Assembly: GCF_041224595.1 (NCBI RefSeq) | Contig: NZ_JBGFGN010000153.1 | Location: forward strand, 1 to 49,202 | Direction: 5' to 3' | Length of the DNA stretch: 49,202 bases | Source: Donghicola sp041224595 | GTDB taxonomy: Bacteria > Pseudomonadota > Alphaproteobacteria > Rhodobacterales > Rhodobacteraceae | Part shown: piece by piece, positions 32,436 through 41,185 of the stretch | Position numbering within the stretch: the stretch's first letter is position 1 | How the letters are laid out: every line of letters starts with the position of its first letter | The notes under the pieces: generated by a model | Database searches by the model: none | Told to the model about the DNA's origin: nothing | Seen by the model: the letters and a program-made list of their open reading frames with translations, nothing else | Program-made: the position numbers and the translations under genes

Positions 32436-33983
32436 ATGGCAGATCAAACAAAGCAGCGGTCAGTTTCGTTGTGCAAGGCAGTCGGCCTTTGTGCACTCCT
32501 GACCATGCCGTCATTGGGCTTTGCCGCGCAAAGTGCCGTGCCGCTGCTGCCAGAAATTCTGATCTCTGCTGATGATCTTCAGGCCTCCGAGACTGGTGAC
32601 CCAGCGGTGATAAGGCTGTCACTTTCGCAGCAGCCGGATGCTGTGGTGACGTTGAACCTGCAAGGGGACAAAGAATGCCGTGTCTCTCCGAATAAACTAA
32701 CCTACCGCTCTTCGAATTGGGATCTCGCGCAGACCCTTTCTGTTCTTGCAATACCTGACGCCGCGGCCGAAGGGCTTCACCGTTGTCAGCCCCGGATCAG
32801 CATCGAAACAGAGGACCGGACCTACAAAGCCATTGCCGCAACGCTTCCATCGGTTGCGATTAAGGACGCCCCAGTCGACGCCGTTTCCGAGCGACTAGAG
32901 ACGATCCTGCGCAAAGACTTCTCAAGCACGCTTGTGCAACAACAGGCGATCATCTCGGGCATCATGACAGATGCAACGCGCCGATTGACCCGAGGCTACT
33001 ACGGCCTCAAATGCGGCGTGGTAGAGCCCTTTGACATTTCTGGTCACGTTGAAATCAAGAAGACCTCGCGTGCAGTGCGCGGCACCTTCGGCGAAGAGAC
33101 TGTGGCCTGCCACGGGGCGCGGCGCCAGATCGGCTCAGGGCGGTTTGCCTTGTCCGAGTCTGATACATTGGGGCGCCAGTCGTTGCTGAGCTACACGCAT
33201 ATGGTCGAAACCCACTCTCCCCGAGCGCTGAAGGGGCGCTTTGTCGGCGGCTACGGGAGTGAGGCAGCCGTCGAAAAGCTCGCTATGGGGACGATTTCGG
33301 GGGCAGGCACCCATGCCGGGCTATACGGAGTCCAGCGGTTCCGAAAGATCCTGCTGTTGTCCTACTTTGCCTCTGCGGTTCTGGGGCACCACTCCTATGA
33401 TCTGCAATTCCCTGACAGCGGTGGCGCGATCGACGCAAGCGGCACCTACGACTATGCGGCTGCCCTCGCGGGTATCGGGCTGTCTGGTCAGCGCTCCGCT
33501 GGCCCATTTGTTTTGCACCCCAAGGCAGACCTCCGCCTGACCTACGGAGAAGCATCCACCAGTCGGGTTCGCGCGACACAAGGGCCAACCCAGAGTTTTG
33601 GAAACTTGGATATGCCTGCCTATCAGGGATTGCGCAGCGGGTTGGAGCTCGGGTTTGAATTCGATCACCCCTCGCTCGCGTCCGTTGGGTGGGATCGCGC
33701 GATCTGGGTTGCGCCCCGTCTGGGGTGTTTGTCCGATGTCGTCCAAGGGGATCTGAACTGTGATAGCGGATTGAAGATGCAGTTTGATGCCGCGCACACC
33801 GTTTCCCAGACACGTTACAGTTTGGGGCTCGACGCGCAGGCAGACCGGACCAGCCGGTGGCGCGGTGTGACAGTGTCCAGGACAGTCGCGCTGGACTCGG
33901 CAGGAGGACATGTGCGCACGAGCCTTGGTATGAACGACCGCTCCAAACCCACATACGAATATGCGTTTAGTTTCGAATTCTGA
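32436..33983 (+). CDS. Putative outer-membrane autotransporter-like protein
   Basis: The 515-residue protein is not close to a named family that I recognise. A signal peptide is likely (residues about 1-30, with AVGLCALLTMPSLGFAA). Residues about 40-125 look like one immunoglobulin-like adhesin repeat: VIRLSLSQQPDAVVTLNL … SPNKLTYRSSNWD … ETEDRTYKA. The C-terminal third alternates polar and hydrophobic residues and ends YEYAFSFEF, a terminal-aromatic pattern typical of beta-barrel outer-membrane proteins and autotransporter domains. It stands directly upstream of the exopolysaccharide genes on the same strand, but 141 bases and a likely promoter separate them. A secreted adhesin role is inference. 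Confidence 0.65.
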   Translation: MADQTKQRSVSLCKAVGLCALLTMPSLGFAAQSAVPLLPEILISADDLQASETGDPAVIRLSLSQQPDAVVTLNLQGDKECRVSPNKLTYRSSNWDLAQTLSVLAIPDAAAEGLHRCQPRISIETEDRTYKAIAATLPSVAIKDAPVDAVSERLETILRKDFSSTLVQQQAIISGIMTDATRRLTRGYYGLKCGVVEPFDISGHVEIKKTSRAVRGTFGEETVACHGARRQIGSGRFALSESDTLGRQSLLSYTHMVETHSPRALKGRFVGGYGSEAAVEKLAMGTISGAGTHAGLYGVQRFRKILLLSYFASAVLGHHSYDLQFPDSGGAIDASGTYDYAAALAGIGLSGQRSAGPFVLHPKADLRLTYGEASTSRVRATQGPTQSFGNLDMPAYQGLRSGLELGFEFDHPSLASVGWDRAIWVAPRLGCLSDVVQGDLNCDSGLKMQFDAAHTVSQTRYSLGLDAQADRTSRWRGVTVSRTVALDSAGGHVRTSLGMNDRSKPTYEYAFSFEF

Positions 33984-34124
33984 ACAATCGCCACAAAATC
34001 GGCCCAATTTGCGTATTTAGGAAATGGTTAACGTGTAAATCATTGTGTCGATTTGAAGGGTGTTGGTGAAACAGGTTTGGCGCGCATATCCCCCGACTTT
34101 TCTTGTCCATGACCGAGGCTCTCG
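33984..34124. promoter_or_regulatory. Leader region of the exopolysaccharide locus
   Basis: A 141-base AT-richer spacer (GTATTTAGGAAATGGTTAACGTGTAAATC) before the flippase gene, the probable promoter region of the plus-strand exopolysaccharide operon. No clear Shine-Dalgarno precedes ATG 34125. An in-frame TGA at 34110-34112 excludes a longer N-terminus. Confidence 0.4.
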
Positions 34125-35561
34125 ATGAGAGCAGGGGCCGTGCAAGCGTTGGCGCAGCTGGTCGGTTTGGCGCTAGCGGTCGGGATTTCTGTTGTCATCA
34201 GCCATCGCCTCGGAGCCTCTCCCGAGGCTGACGCCTTCTATCTGGGGCGGCGATTGGTCACCGGTCTTCAGGAGATCCTAGTGCAAGTGCTGTCATTGGT
34301 CTTTTTGCCAATGGTCGCCATGCAGGCCAGCTCGCGCGGCGTTGCCAAACTTGCGATGTGGGTCGCGCTTGGCGGGATTGCGATCGCATTGGTCTTTGCT
34401 CTCAGTGCACATTTTGTCGTTGCTGCGATTGCTCCGACGTTGACAGGGGACGCAGCTGTCTTGGCCGAGCGGGTCATAATCGTTCTCTCAGCATCACTTC
34501 CCCTTGCTCTGCTGGGTGTTCTCGCGGGGTCGGCGTTGAATTTGGCTGGCTGGTTTGCGTGGCCCGCGATCCTACGTCTGTTGCCCCGCGTGCTGGTGTT
34601 GACGGTCTTTCTGCTGGCCCTTGGCGCACAAGCCAGCGTGACGTGGGCTGCGTTCGCTTTTGTCGGGGGCAATGCGGTCGCGCTCTTGCTTATGGTGCCT
34701 TTCGTGCGCTCTGGGCCGGTTGTTCCGAGCGCGCGTCCCCAAATTGGAGCAGCCCTATTGTTGGTTGTCGGAGCGCAGGCGGCGCTCTGGTTCGAGTCGG
34801 CGTTGGCTGCGCGTACGGGCGTTGGCGGGGTTGCTCTATTGGAAATGGCGCAGCGGGTCGGAGCATTGCTCGGAAACACGCTGGCCTTGGCGGTGTTGGT
34901 GCCGGTTTTTGCCAAGTGGACAGGATCCCCGAAACTGCGCACCCCTCTGAACTTCTGGCGAACTGTGGCAGGTGGCTTGACGGTCTTGATCCTCGTGCAG
35001 GGGACAGTGATCTACAACGCGCCAAAGATTGTTGATCACATCTTGGGGCAGGGGGCGCTCGGGGCCGCTGCGCAAGCCGAGCTGACACCGATCCTGATCG
35101 TCATGGGATTTGCGCCTTTCGCTACCTTCCTGTCGCGGGCCTTTTTGATCTGGGTGTTGACACGACAGGGAAAAAACGCGCTCGGGATTGTTGCACTGGC
35201 GGTGCTGATTGATCTGGCGGTACGCGCTGGTGTCGGAGTCTGGCTGTTGCCGAGCTTGGGTGTGGGTGCAGTTGCGCTTGGGATGGTTCTGGGGCCGAGT
35301 GCGGTGGCGCTGCTGCTTTGGGCGCAGAACAAAGCTGATTTGCGTGCAGCACGCCTTTCGCTGGCGCCTCTGCTGGGGGCCGGATTGGGTCTGCTGGCAG
35401 TGGTGGGGTCTGGGATTGTACTCGCCGTCGTGGTGCCTTGGCTCGGGTCGACACAGGCTGTGCCCACACTTGTTCTAATCGCTGTAAGTGGCGTGATTGG
35501 GATGGCCGTCACTGTCCTGTGGATTTGGTGGCGCAATGCTCTGTGGGTTTTCAAGTTTTGA
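34125..35561 (+). CDS. MurJ/MviN-like polysaccharide lipid flippase (Wzx role)
   Basis: A 478-residue integral membrane protein with about 13-14 hydrophobic segments. The beginning, ISHRLGASPEADAFYLGRRLVTGLQEI, matches the MurJ/MOP superfamily start (gaspeaDAFflAf). It probably flips undecaprenyl-linked repeat units across the inner membrane. It is the first gene of a polysaccharide operon that also has a polymerase and initiating transferase, so it is more likely the Wzx-type flippase for that polymer than the housekeeping MurJ. Its 3' end lies 11 bases before the glycosidase start. Confidence 0.83.
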   Translation: MRAGAVQALAQLVGLALAVGISVVISHRLGASPEADAFYLGRRLVTGLQEILVQVLSLVFLPMVAMQASSRGVAKLAMWVALGGIAIALVFALSAHFVVAAIAPTLTGDAAVLAERVIIVLSASLPLALLGVLAGSALNLAGWFAWPAILRLLPRVLVLTVFLLALGAQASVTWAAFAFVGGNAVALLLMVPFVRSGPVVPSARPQIGAALLLVVGAQAALWFESALAARTGVGGVALLEMAQRVGALLGNTLALAVLVPVFAKWTGSPKLRTPLNFWRTVAGGLTVLILVQGTVIYNAPKIVDHILGQGALGAAAQAELTPILIVMGFAPFATFLSRAFLIWVLTRQGKNALGIVALAVLIDLAVRAGVGVWLLPSLGVGAVALGMVLGPSAVALLLWAQNKADLRAARLSLAPLLGAGLGLLAVVGSGIVLAVVVPWLGSTQAVPTLVLIAVSGVIGMAVTVLWIWWRNALWVFKF

Positions 35562-35572
35562 GGAGGTGCAGG

Positions 35573-36907
35573 ATGACCGGGCGTCTTTGTGCAATGATTA
35601 TGGTCGCAATGGCCTCGCCTGCCTTGGCAGAGGGGGTGGACCTAACCGCTCCAGCACCAGCGCAATCCCCGATGCTTGGCTTGGCCTTTCCTGGAAATAA
35701 GCCTGAGTTTTACGGATTGCTCGCAGACGCGGGTATGAGTTGGGCGCGGATCAGTGCCTCTTGGCAGGCAATTGGCAAGCCAGACGGATCGTTTGACTTC
35801 ACAGAGATTGATAGGCGCATTGCCGGATTGCAGGCGAACGGACTAATCCCGTTCGTGACATTCGAAAGCGATGCCGATTGGGCAACCGACCCCGCAACCC
35901 ACAGGGTCAAGAATGCAGCGCCGTTGGATCTAGGGGCGTGGCAGCGATTTGTGACCACAGTGGTAGAGCGCTACGATGGAGATGGTCAGGGGGACATGCC
36001 GGGTTTGCGGGCGCCTCTGCGCTATTGGCAGGCCGCGAACGAGTATGTGAGCGACACAAATGCTTCTGGCGGATGGGCGGCGGGCAATGCAGCTTTGCTG
36101 GCTTATATCAACGCAGCGCATGACGCCGTTAAATCGGCTGATCCCAAAGCGACCTTTGTCTTGGGGGGAACCGCAGCTTTTGTGATGGATGTCGCCTTGG
36201 TCAATCAAGGCCATGCGGACTGGACCGTGCGCCAGTTCTGGAATGATGGGTCCGAGTTGGTTTACTCGCCCAAAACATCAAAGTCGGACAGGGTAACCGC
36301 GATGGTCGAGGGCCGGCTCAAATTCGTACTGTCGCAGGCACGTTATGATGTTGCCGACATTCACTTGTATGGCCCCGAAGAGCGCGACCCCAAGCGGATC
36401 GAAGCGCTGAAAGCGTGGTCCGGTGGCCGCCCTGTGGTCTCGACAGAGTGCGGTGGCCCGAATTTGGACTACGGGGCAGAGTACAGCCCCAAGGCGCATT
36501 TCATGGTAGTGATTAGCCGCAATCTGAATGTGTTTGCTCAGGGCGGACAAGCGTGCCTGTGGTTCGGCCTTGGCGAAGAGATGCAGACCACTGTCGGGAA
36601 CGCCCGGGTGCCGCTCTATGATCTGCAACGTCAGCCGAAACCGGGGGTCTACGCCTACCGCTTGCTTGCGCGAATGCTGCCCAAAGGTGCTCGCGTTTCA
36701 CTGATTGAAAACGGATGGCAAATCACCATTGCTGATGGGCGCAGCCTGCAACTGTTGCGCAAGGGAGGTGCGGGCGCTGGCGCGATCAGCCATTGCGTGC
36801 TGGAAAAGGCGCTAGATCGTGTCTTGCCCGCAACGGATTATGAAAGTTGTGCTAACGCAATGCTTGTTTTGAAAGGCGATCTGGTTAGAAATGCTCTGAC
36901 AAAATAA
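35573..36907 (+). CDS. Secreted glycoside hydrolase, clan A (PslG/GH39-like)
   Basis: The 444-residue protein begins with a signal peptide (LCAMIMVAMASPALAEG, cleavage after about residue 19) and has a TIM-barrel hydrolase layout. The predicted acid/base is Glu157 in QAANEY and the nucleophile is Glu292 in VVSTECGG, a spacing normal for clan GH-A. The N-terminal GMSWARISASW and FTEIDRRIAGLQANGLIPFVTF stretches fit GH39/GH5-type enzymes such as PslG of the Psl exopolysaccharide. Such enzymes trim the nascent chain in the periplasm. GAGGAGG before the ATG at 35573 defines the start. Family number is uncertain; fold and residues are clearer. Confidence 0.75.
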   Translation: MTGRLCAMIMVAMASPALAEGVDLTAPAPAQSPMLGLAFPGNKPEFYGLLADAGMSWARISASWQAIGKPDGSFDFTEIDRRIAGLQANGLIPFVTFESDADWATDPATHRVKNAAPLDLGAWQRFVTTVVERYDGDGQGDMPGLRAPLRYWQAANEYVSDTNASGGWAAGNAALLAYINAAHDAVKSADPKATFVLGGTAAFVMDVALVNQGHADWTVRQFWNDGSELVYSPKTSKSDRVTAMVEGRLKFVLSQARYDVADIHLYGPEERDPKRIEALKAWSGGRPVVSTECGGPNLDYGAEYSPKAHFMVVISRNLNVFAQGGQACLWFGLGEEMQTTVGNARVPLYDLQRQPKPGVYAYRLLARMLPKGARVSLIENGWQITIADGRSLQLLRKGGAGAGAISHCVLEKALDRVLPATDYESCANAMLVLKGDLVRNALTK

Positions 36908-36943
36908 AAGGGCAAAGCCCATAGACCAGCTGGAGAGCAGCCA

Positions 36944-38602
36944 ATGCTGGACCACTACCGGGATCTGTTCCGCCTGTACAAGCGGACCATACTGATTAGC
37001 ATGTTTTGCGCGGCTGTCCTTGCTTGGACAGGCAGCACCATTTTGCTGAAAACATCACCTGCCTATAAATCGACGGTGACGTTGAACATGCAGCCCTCGG
37101 AAGAGGAACTGGCGTTTAACCGGACCTTTATGGGGGTCAGTCAGTTCAATCCAGCAACGATCATCACGCAGACCCACATCGAGGTTCTCCTGAGCCGACC
37201 GGTGGCCGAGCGGACGCTCGATATTCTGCTGGAACAAGCCGATAGCGAGAACGAGATGCCCGAGGCAGGCATCTTTGACCAGTTCAAAGGCTTTCTGTGG
37301 CGAAGCTATGCACGCCTCAATTACGGCAAATTCGTTGAGGCGTCCGAGCGCCTTCAGATGATCAATCTGCTGCGAGAGTCTGTCCAGGTCGAGTTTGTGG
37401 AGGGGTCCTATATTTTGAACCTGACGGCACAGTCCGAGTTTCCGATGCTGGCGGCCCGCATGGCGAACGCCTATGCACAGGCCTACGTGGACCTCACGCG
37501 GCAGGAGTTTTCGAACGGGGCAACCAAACTGGCGGACCTGGTCCGGAACCTCAAGAACGAGCGTGAACAGGAATTGCGCGGCCTTCTGGTCGAACGCGAG
37601 CAGGTGCGTGAAGAGCTAAGCATTAACGATCTGTGGCAAGAGGCGGATGTCCTGCTTCTGTCCCGTAGCGCGACGCAGCAGGACATCGACGAAGACGTCA
37701 TTGATCTGGAACTGCGCAAGAACGAGTTGGCCAAGCTCAAGGAACAGCTGGACGGTGGGCGTGCCTCGCAGCCGGTGGCGCGCCTCGAAGAAGAAATCCG
37801 CCAACGCGAGGCGCGGTTGGTGCTGCGCCGACAGGCTCTGGCGCGGACTGACAAAGAACTGTCTGAGCAGGCAGAAAAAGAGCGCAGTCTTAAGCAGTTG
37901 GAAGCGCGCTACCAAGCCGTCGAAATGGACTTGGACGAGTTGCGCGATCGTCTGGTGAACCTAGAAATGAGCGAAGCGACGATCTTGTCTCAGGTGCAGG
38001 TGATCAACCCAGCGACACCTGCGCTCTATCCGTCTTTCCCCAAGGTCTTTGTAAACACGATTATGGCCACAATTGTTGGAGCTCTGGCCGTTGTGATGCC
38101 GGTGATCCTGATCGATGTGGTTGGGATGCGCGTGCGGACCTACTCTGATTTGCAGGCCATCTTAGGTGGGCACGCGCTACCGTCCGCCCGCAAAGGCATG
38201 GAACGTCCGGGACTGGCGCGGTGGCGCAGAGGCCGGATGTCTGGCCTGAGCCGCGAGTTCCGGAACTTCTCGGAACAGTTCGGCCGACGGATGAGCAAGG
38301 AAGACCATTGGACCAAAGAGCATATCTTTGTCACCGGCTTCCTGCCTTATGAAGAGATCAAGCGCCTGCGCGATGTGGTTGCGATGGCGGTCGAACATTC
38401 GAATCCCCGCCGTAGCGGCGATATGCCGTATGTGATTACAGCGATTGCACCGGTTGCCTCTGTGCAGGACTGGGACGAACTTCCCGATGGCCCGATTATC
38501 CTAGGCGTGCCGCCTGCGCAGGTCGATGCGCTGGAAATTCGCGAATTGCAGGCCGTGGGGCAAGACAATCCCCGTAAACCCTTTATGCTGATCTGGAACT
38601 AA
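36944..38602 (+). CDS. Wzc/GumC-type polysaccharide chain-length protein, no kinase domain
   Basis: A polysaccharide co-polymerase of Wzx/Wzy systems. The 552-residue protein has transmembrane segments at about 14-36 and 364-390, a Wzz domain next to the first (YKSTVTLNMQPSEEEL…), and a long coiled coil at about 190-345. The second segment is preceded by VINPATPALYPSFPK, the usual proline-rich motif. Beyond it lies an unusual 160-residue cytoplasmic region (RTYSDLQAILG … HIFVTGFLPYEEIKRLRDVVAMAVE … FMLIWN). It begins like the linker to a BY-kinase but shows no Walker A. AACTGGAGAG is the ribosome site. Confidence 0.85.
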   Translation: MLDHYRDLFRLYKRTILISMFCAAVLAWTGSTILLKTSPAYKSTVTLNMQPSEEELAFNRTFMGVSQFNPATIITQTHIEVLLSRPVAERTLDILLEQADSENEMPEAGIFDQFKGFLWRSYARLNYGKFVEASERLQMINLLRESVQVEFVEGSYILNLTAQSEFPMLAARMANAYAQAYVDLTRQEFSNGATKLADLVRNLKNEREQELRGLLVEREQVREELSINDLWQEADVLLLSRSATQQDIDEDVIDLELRKNELAKLKEQLDGGRASQPVARLEEEIRQREARLVLRRQALARTDKELSEQAEKERSLKQLEARYQAVEMDLDELRDRLVNLEMSEATILSQVQVINPATPALYPSFPKVFVNTIMATIVGALAVVMPVILIDVVGMRVRTYSDLQAILGGHALPSARKGMERPGLARWRRGRMSGLSREFRNFSEQFGRRMSKEDHWTKEHIFVTGFLPYEEIKRLRDVVAMAVEHSNPRRSGDMPYVITAIAPVASVQDWDELPDGPIILGVPPAQVDALEIRELQAVGQDNPRKPFMLIWN

Positions 38603-38606
38603 CGCC

Positions 38607-39797
38607 GTGGTGGACCGTCAGATCCATCGCCAGCGCGCTTGGAAACGTGCAGGCCTTGCGCTGCTGGTCGGCATGGCGCTTGCGGCTGCGATGGCGTCGT
38701 TTGGTGCCGGGTGGTTTGCTATGCTGCCACTGGTCGCAATGGTGTGGGGGGCTGGCATTGCGCTGCACCGCGCGGGTGCCGTCCCTGTGATTGTTTATCA
38801 CAGCATTTCACCGGACGCAGGCTGGCTGCCGTGGAGTCAGAACACCTCGGTCAGGCCAGAGGTGTTCGAGCGGCATATGACCGTGCTGGCGCGCATGGGA
38901 TGGACCGTGCTCAGCCGCGAGGCCTTCCAAGGAGCAAGAGCGCGAGGTCTTCGGCTGCCCGCCAAAAGTGTGATGATCCATTTCGATGATGGTTATCTGG
39001 ACAACTGGGTCGCGGCAGTTCCAATCCTGCGGAAATACGGTGCACCCGCGACCATCTTTGTGTCGTCCGATTTTATCGACGCATCCCAATCGCGTCGTCC
39101 CACGATCGACGAAACACCAACTGATTGGCGTGGGTACATGAACGCCGCCGAACTTCGCGCTCTGGATGCCGATCCTTTGATCGAGATCGCGTGTCATGGG
39201 GCGGACCATGCAAGGGTTGCGGTGTCTTCTGACATTGTCGACACGCTGAGTGAGGCCAACTGGCGGCAACACGCACCATTGTTCTGGAACAATTCAGAAG
39301 ACAAATCCCGCTGGTTCGAGGCAACTGAGCCCGCACTCCCCTATGGTAATTTGGTTCGCCAAAATGACTCCGCGTTGACGTCACCTTCTTGGACTGAAGC
39401 GGGCATCGAGACCAAAGCGGTTTTCGAAGCACGCGTTCGCGCCAGCCTGATCCGTGCGCGTCATCTGCTGAAAGATGTTCTGGGCCGCGACATCGATTTC
39501 CTGTGTTGGCCCTATGATCGCGTGACGAACGCCTCGGCCTTGATTGCCCGAGAAGTCGGCTTCGAGACGTTGACCGGCGGACGAGGCGAAAACCGAGAGG
39601 GAGAGGACCCCTGCCTGCTGTCGCGCACGCACATCAATGATTTCGCGGCGGGTCCGGGCTCTCTCTGGGTCGAGGAACTGGTATTCCGCGCCAAACTTGG
39701 CGTCGCAGCCGGACATTACTGGTGGATGCCTGTGACGGCTCTGGCGCGGCGGCGGCGGGCCAGATTTTTGCCCTCTCCCAAGGGACCAGGCGCATGA
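38607..39797 (+). CDS. Polysaccharide deacetylase (NodB-type)
   Basis: The 396-residue protein has a membrane anchor at residues about 10-50 and a NodB-type deacetylase domain: VMIHFDDGYLDNW carries the catalytic/metal Asp pair and EIACHGADHARV replaces the usual HSxxH motif. The C-terminal FLCWPYDRVTNASALIAREVGFET is also typical. It begins with GTG (38607), four bases after the preceding stop, and overlaps the polymerase gene by four bases (ATGA). Removing N- or O-acetyl groups from the polymer is the expected role. The domain faces the periplasm if the N-terminal segments are as predicted. Confidence 0.85.
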   Translation: MVDRQIHRQRAWKRAGLALLVGMALAAAMASFGAGWFAMLPLVAMVWGAGIALHRAGAVPVIVYHSISPDAGWLPWSQNTSVRPEVFERHMTVLARMGWTVLSREAFQGARARGLRLPAKSVMIHFDDGYLDNWVAAVPILRKYGAPATIFVSSDFIDASQSRRPTIDETPTDWRGYMNAAELRALDADPLIEIACHGADHARVAVSSDIVDTLSEANWRQHAPLFWNNSEDKSRWFEATEPALPYGNLVRQNDSALTSPSWTEAGIETKAVFEARVRASLIRARHLLKDVLGRDIDFLCWPYDRVTNASALIAREVGFETLTGGRGENREGEDPCLLSRTHINDFAAGPGSLWVEELVFRAKLGVAAGHYWWMPVTALARRRRARFLPSPKGPGA

Positions 39798-41185
39798 TCA
39801 TCCGGACGCGCTCGCTCTGGAGCGACTTCGCGATTGGTTTGGCAGCGGGGTGTGCAGCGGCCATTCTGGCGCTTGCCTTTACTATTTTAGGGCATCCCGA
39901 ATTGGCGCTGATCCTGCCTGTCGCCGCGGTGATCGGACTGGCCTTTGCCGCGCATCCGTTTGTGGGGATCAGCGCACTGCTCTTCTTTGCGCAACTTGAT
40001 GGCATTCAGGACAAGATCTTTCCCGGCGACGGGTTCAAGTTGATGACTTTGGGCACGATGGTCGGCGTGATGGTGACGGCGTTCCGTCAGCGCGGGATGG
40101 TGCGCGAAGCGCTGATGCAGCCCATCGCGATCATGGGCATGCTCTTGGGACTGTCGATGATCGTCAGCGCATTTGGGGCCGAGAGCAAATATATGGCCGC
40201 CAACAGCCTGCGCCGCCTGCTGGCCATGATCATCTTTATGTATTTGATCATCATTTTGGTGAACACGCGGGCGCGGTTCGAGCGGGCGATGATGATCCTC
40301 GCGCTGACGTCTTTGATCTCGGGCGTCATTCTGATCCTTGACGTAAAGCTTGGAATGACGCTGATTTCGACGTCTGATGCGGCAACAACGGCGCGAACAG
40401 CCGAAGGGTTCGAGCGGTCGTCGGGGGCATCGCAATATAACCCGACCACGGCGGCCACGATGATGCTGACGGGCGTGATCATCGCTGTCGTCATGTACAT
40501 CGAGCAAGATCGCTACAAACGGTTCTACATGGCCGCGGCGGGGATCGGTACGCTTGCGCTGATCTTCAGCTTCGCGCGGTCATCGTTTCTTGTTTATACA
40601 ATCACGGCGATCTTTCTCTTCTATCGCTACCGGCAACATCGCCTGATCATTCCGGTCTTGGTGATTGGCGGGATGTTTGCGCTGATGATGCTGCCGTTTC
40701 TACCAGCCAGCTATTACGAGCGGATCGCTTCGATTTTCGGCGGGGGCGGAGGGGATTGGACCCTTGGGCGGCGCATGACCTATAATGTGATCGGGGTGAA
40801 CCTGCTGACAGAGAACCCGTTGTTCGGTGTCGGCCCCGGCAACTTCAAAAAGCACTTCGTGGACAGCGCCTATCGTTATCTGCCGGGTCGGACGATGTAT
40901 GGGCGCCAATTGCATAATATGCACCTATCAATCATGGTCGAATACGGCCTGATCGGCGCGACCTTCTTTTACGGGATGGTCATCGCGGCATTTCGCGGCG
41001 CGAGAGAGGTCATGCGCGCACCGGCGGACAATGACATCGGCCATCTGGCGACGGCGTATTTCTATGCCCTTACGGCCTATATGCTGGTCAGCGTCTTTGT
41101 CCCGAATGAGTACAACAAATACACATGGATCATGCTCGGCCTCGGGGCCGCCCTGCCGCGCGTGAACCGCAAGGAGGTCCTATGA
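39794..41185 (+). CDS. O-antigen ligase/polymerase-like membrane protein (Wzy role)
   Basis: The 463-residue protein has about eleven hydrophobic segments and a large periplasmic loop near 290-370 (…FGGGGGDWTLGRRMTYNVIGVNLLTENPLFGVGPGNFKKHF…). The NPLFGVGPGNF motif is the Wzy_C/O-antigen ligase hallmark. In this gene context the most likely job is polymerising the lipid-linked repeat units. The start at 39794 overlaps the deacetylase stop; the ATG at 39722 would lie inside that gene. It overlaps the next glycosyltransferase gene by four bases. Confidence 0.87.
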   Translation: MIIRTRSLWSDFAIGLAAGCAAAILALAFTILGHPELALILPVAAVIGLAFAAHPFVGISALLFFAQLDGIQDKIFPGDGFKLMTLGTMVGVMVTAFRQRGMVREALMQPIAIMGMLLGLSMIVSAFGAESKYMAANSLRRLLAMIIFMYLIIILVNTRARFERAMMILALTSLISGVILILDVKLGMTLISTSDAATTARTAEGFERSSGASQYNPTTAATMMLTGVIIAVVMYIEQDRYKRFYMAAAGIGTLALIFSFARSSFLVYTITAIFLFYRYRQHRLIIPVLVIGGMFALMMLPFLPASYYERIASIFGGGGGDWTLGRRMTYNVIGVNLLTENPLFGVGPGNFKKHFVDSAYRYLPGRTMYGRQLHNMHLSIMVEYGLIGATFFYGMVIAAFRGAREVMRAPADNDIGHLATAYFYALTAYMLVSVFVPNEYNKYTWIMLGLGAALPRVNRKEVL

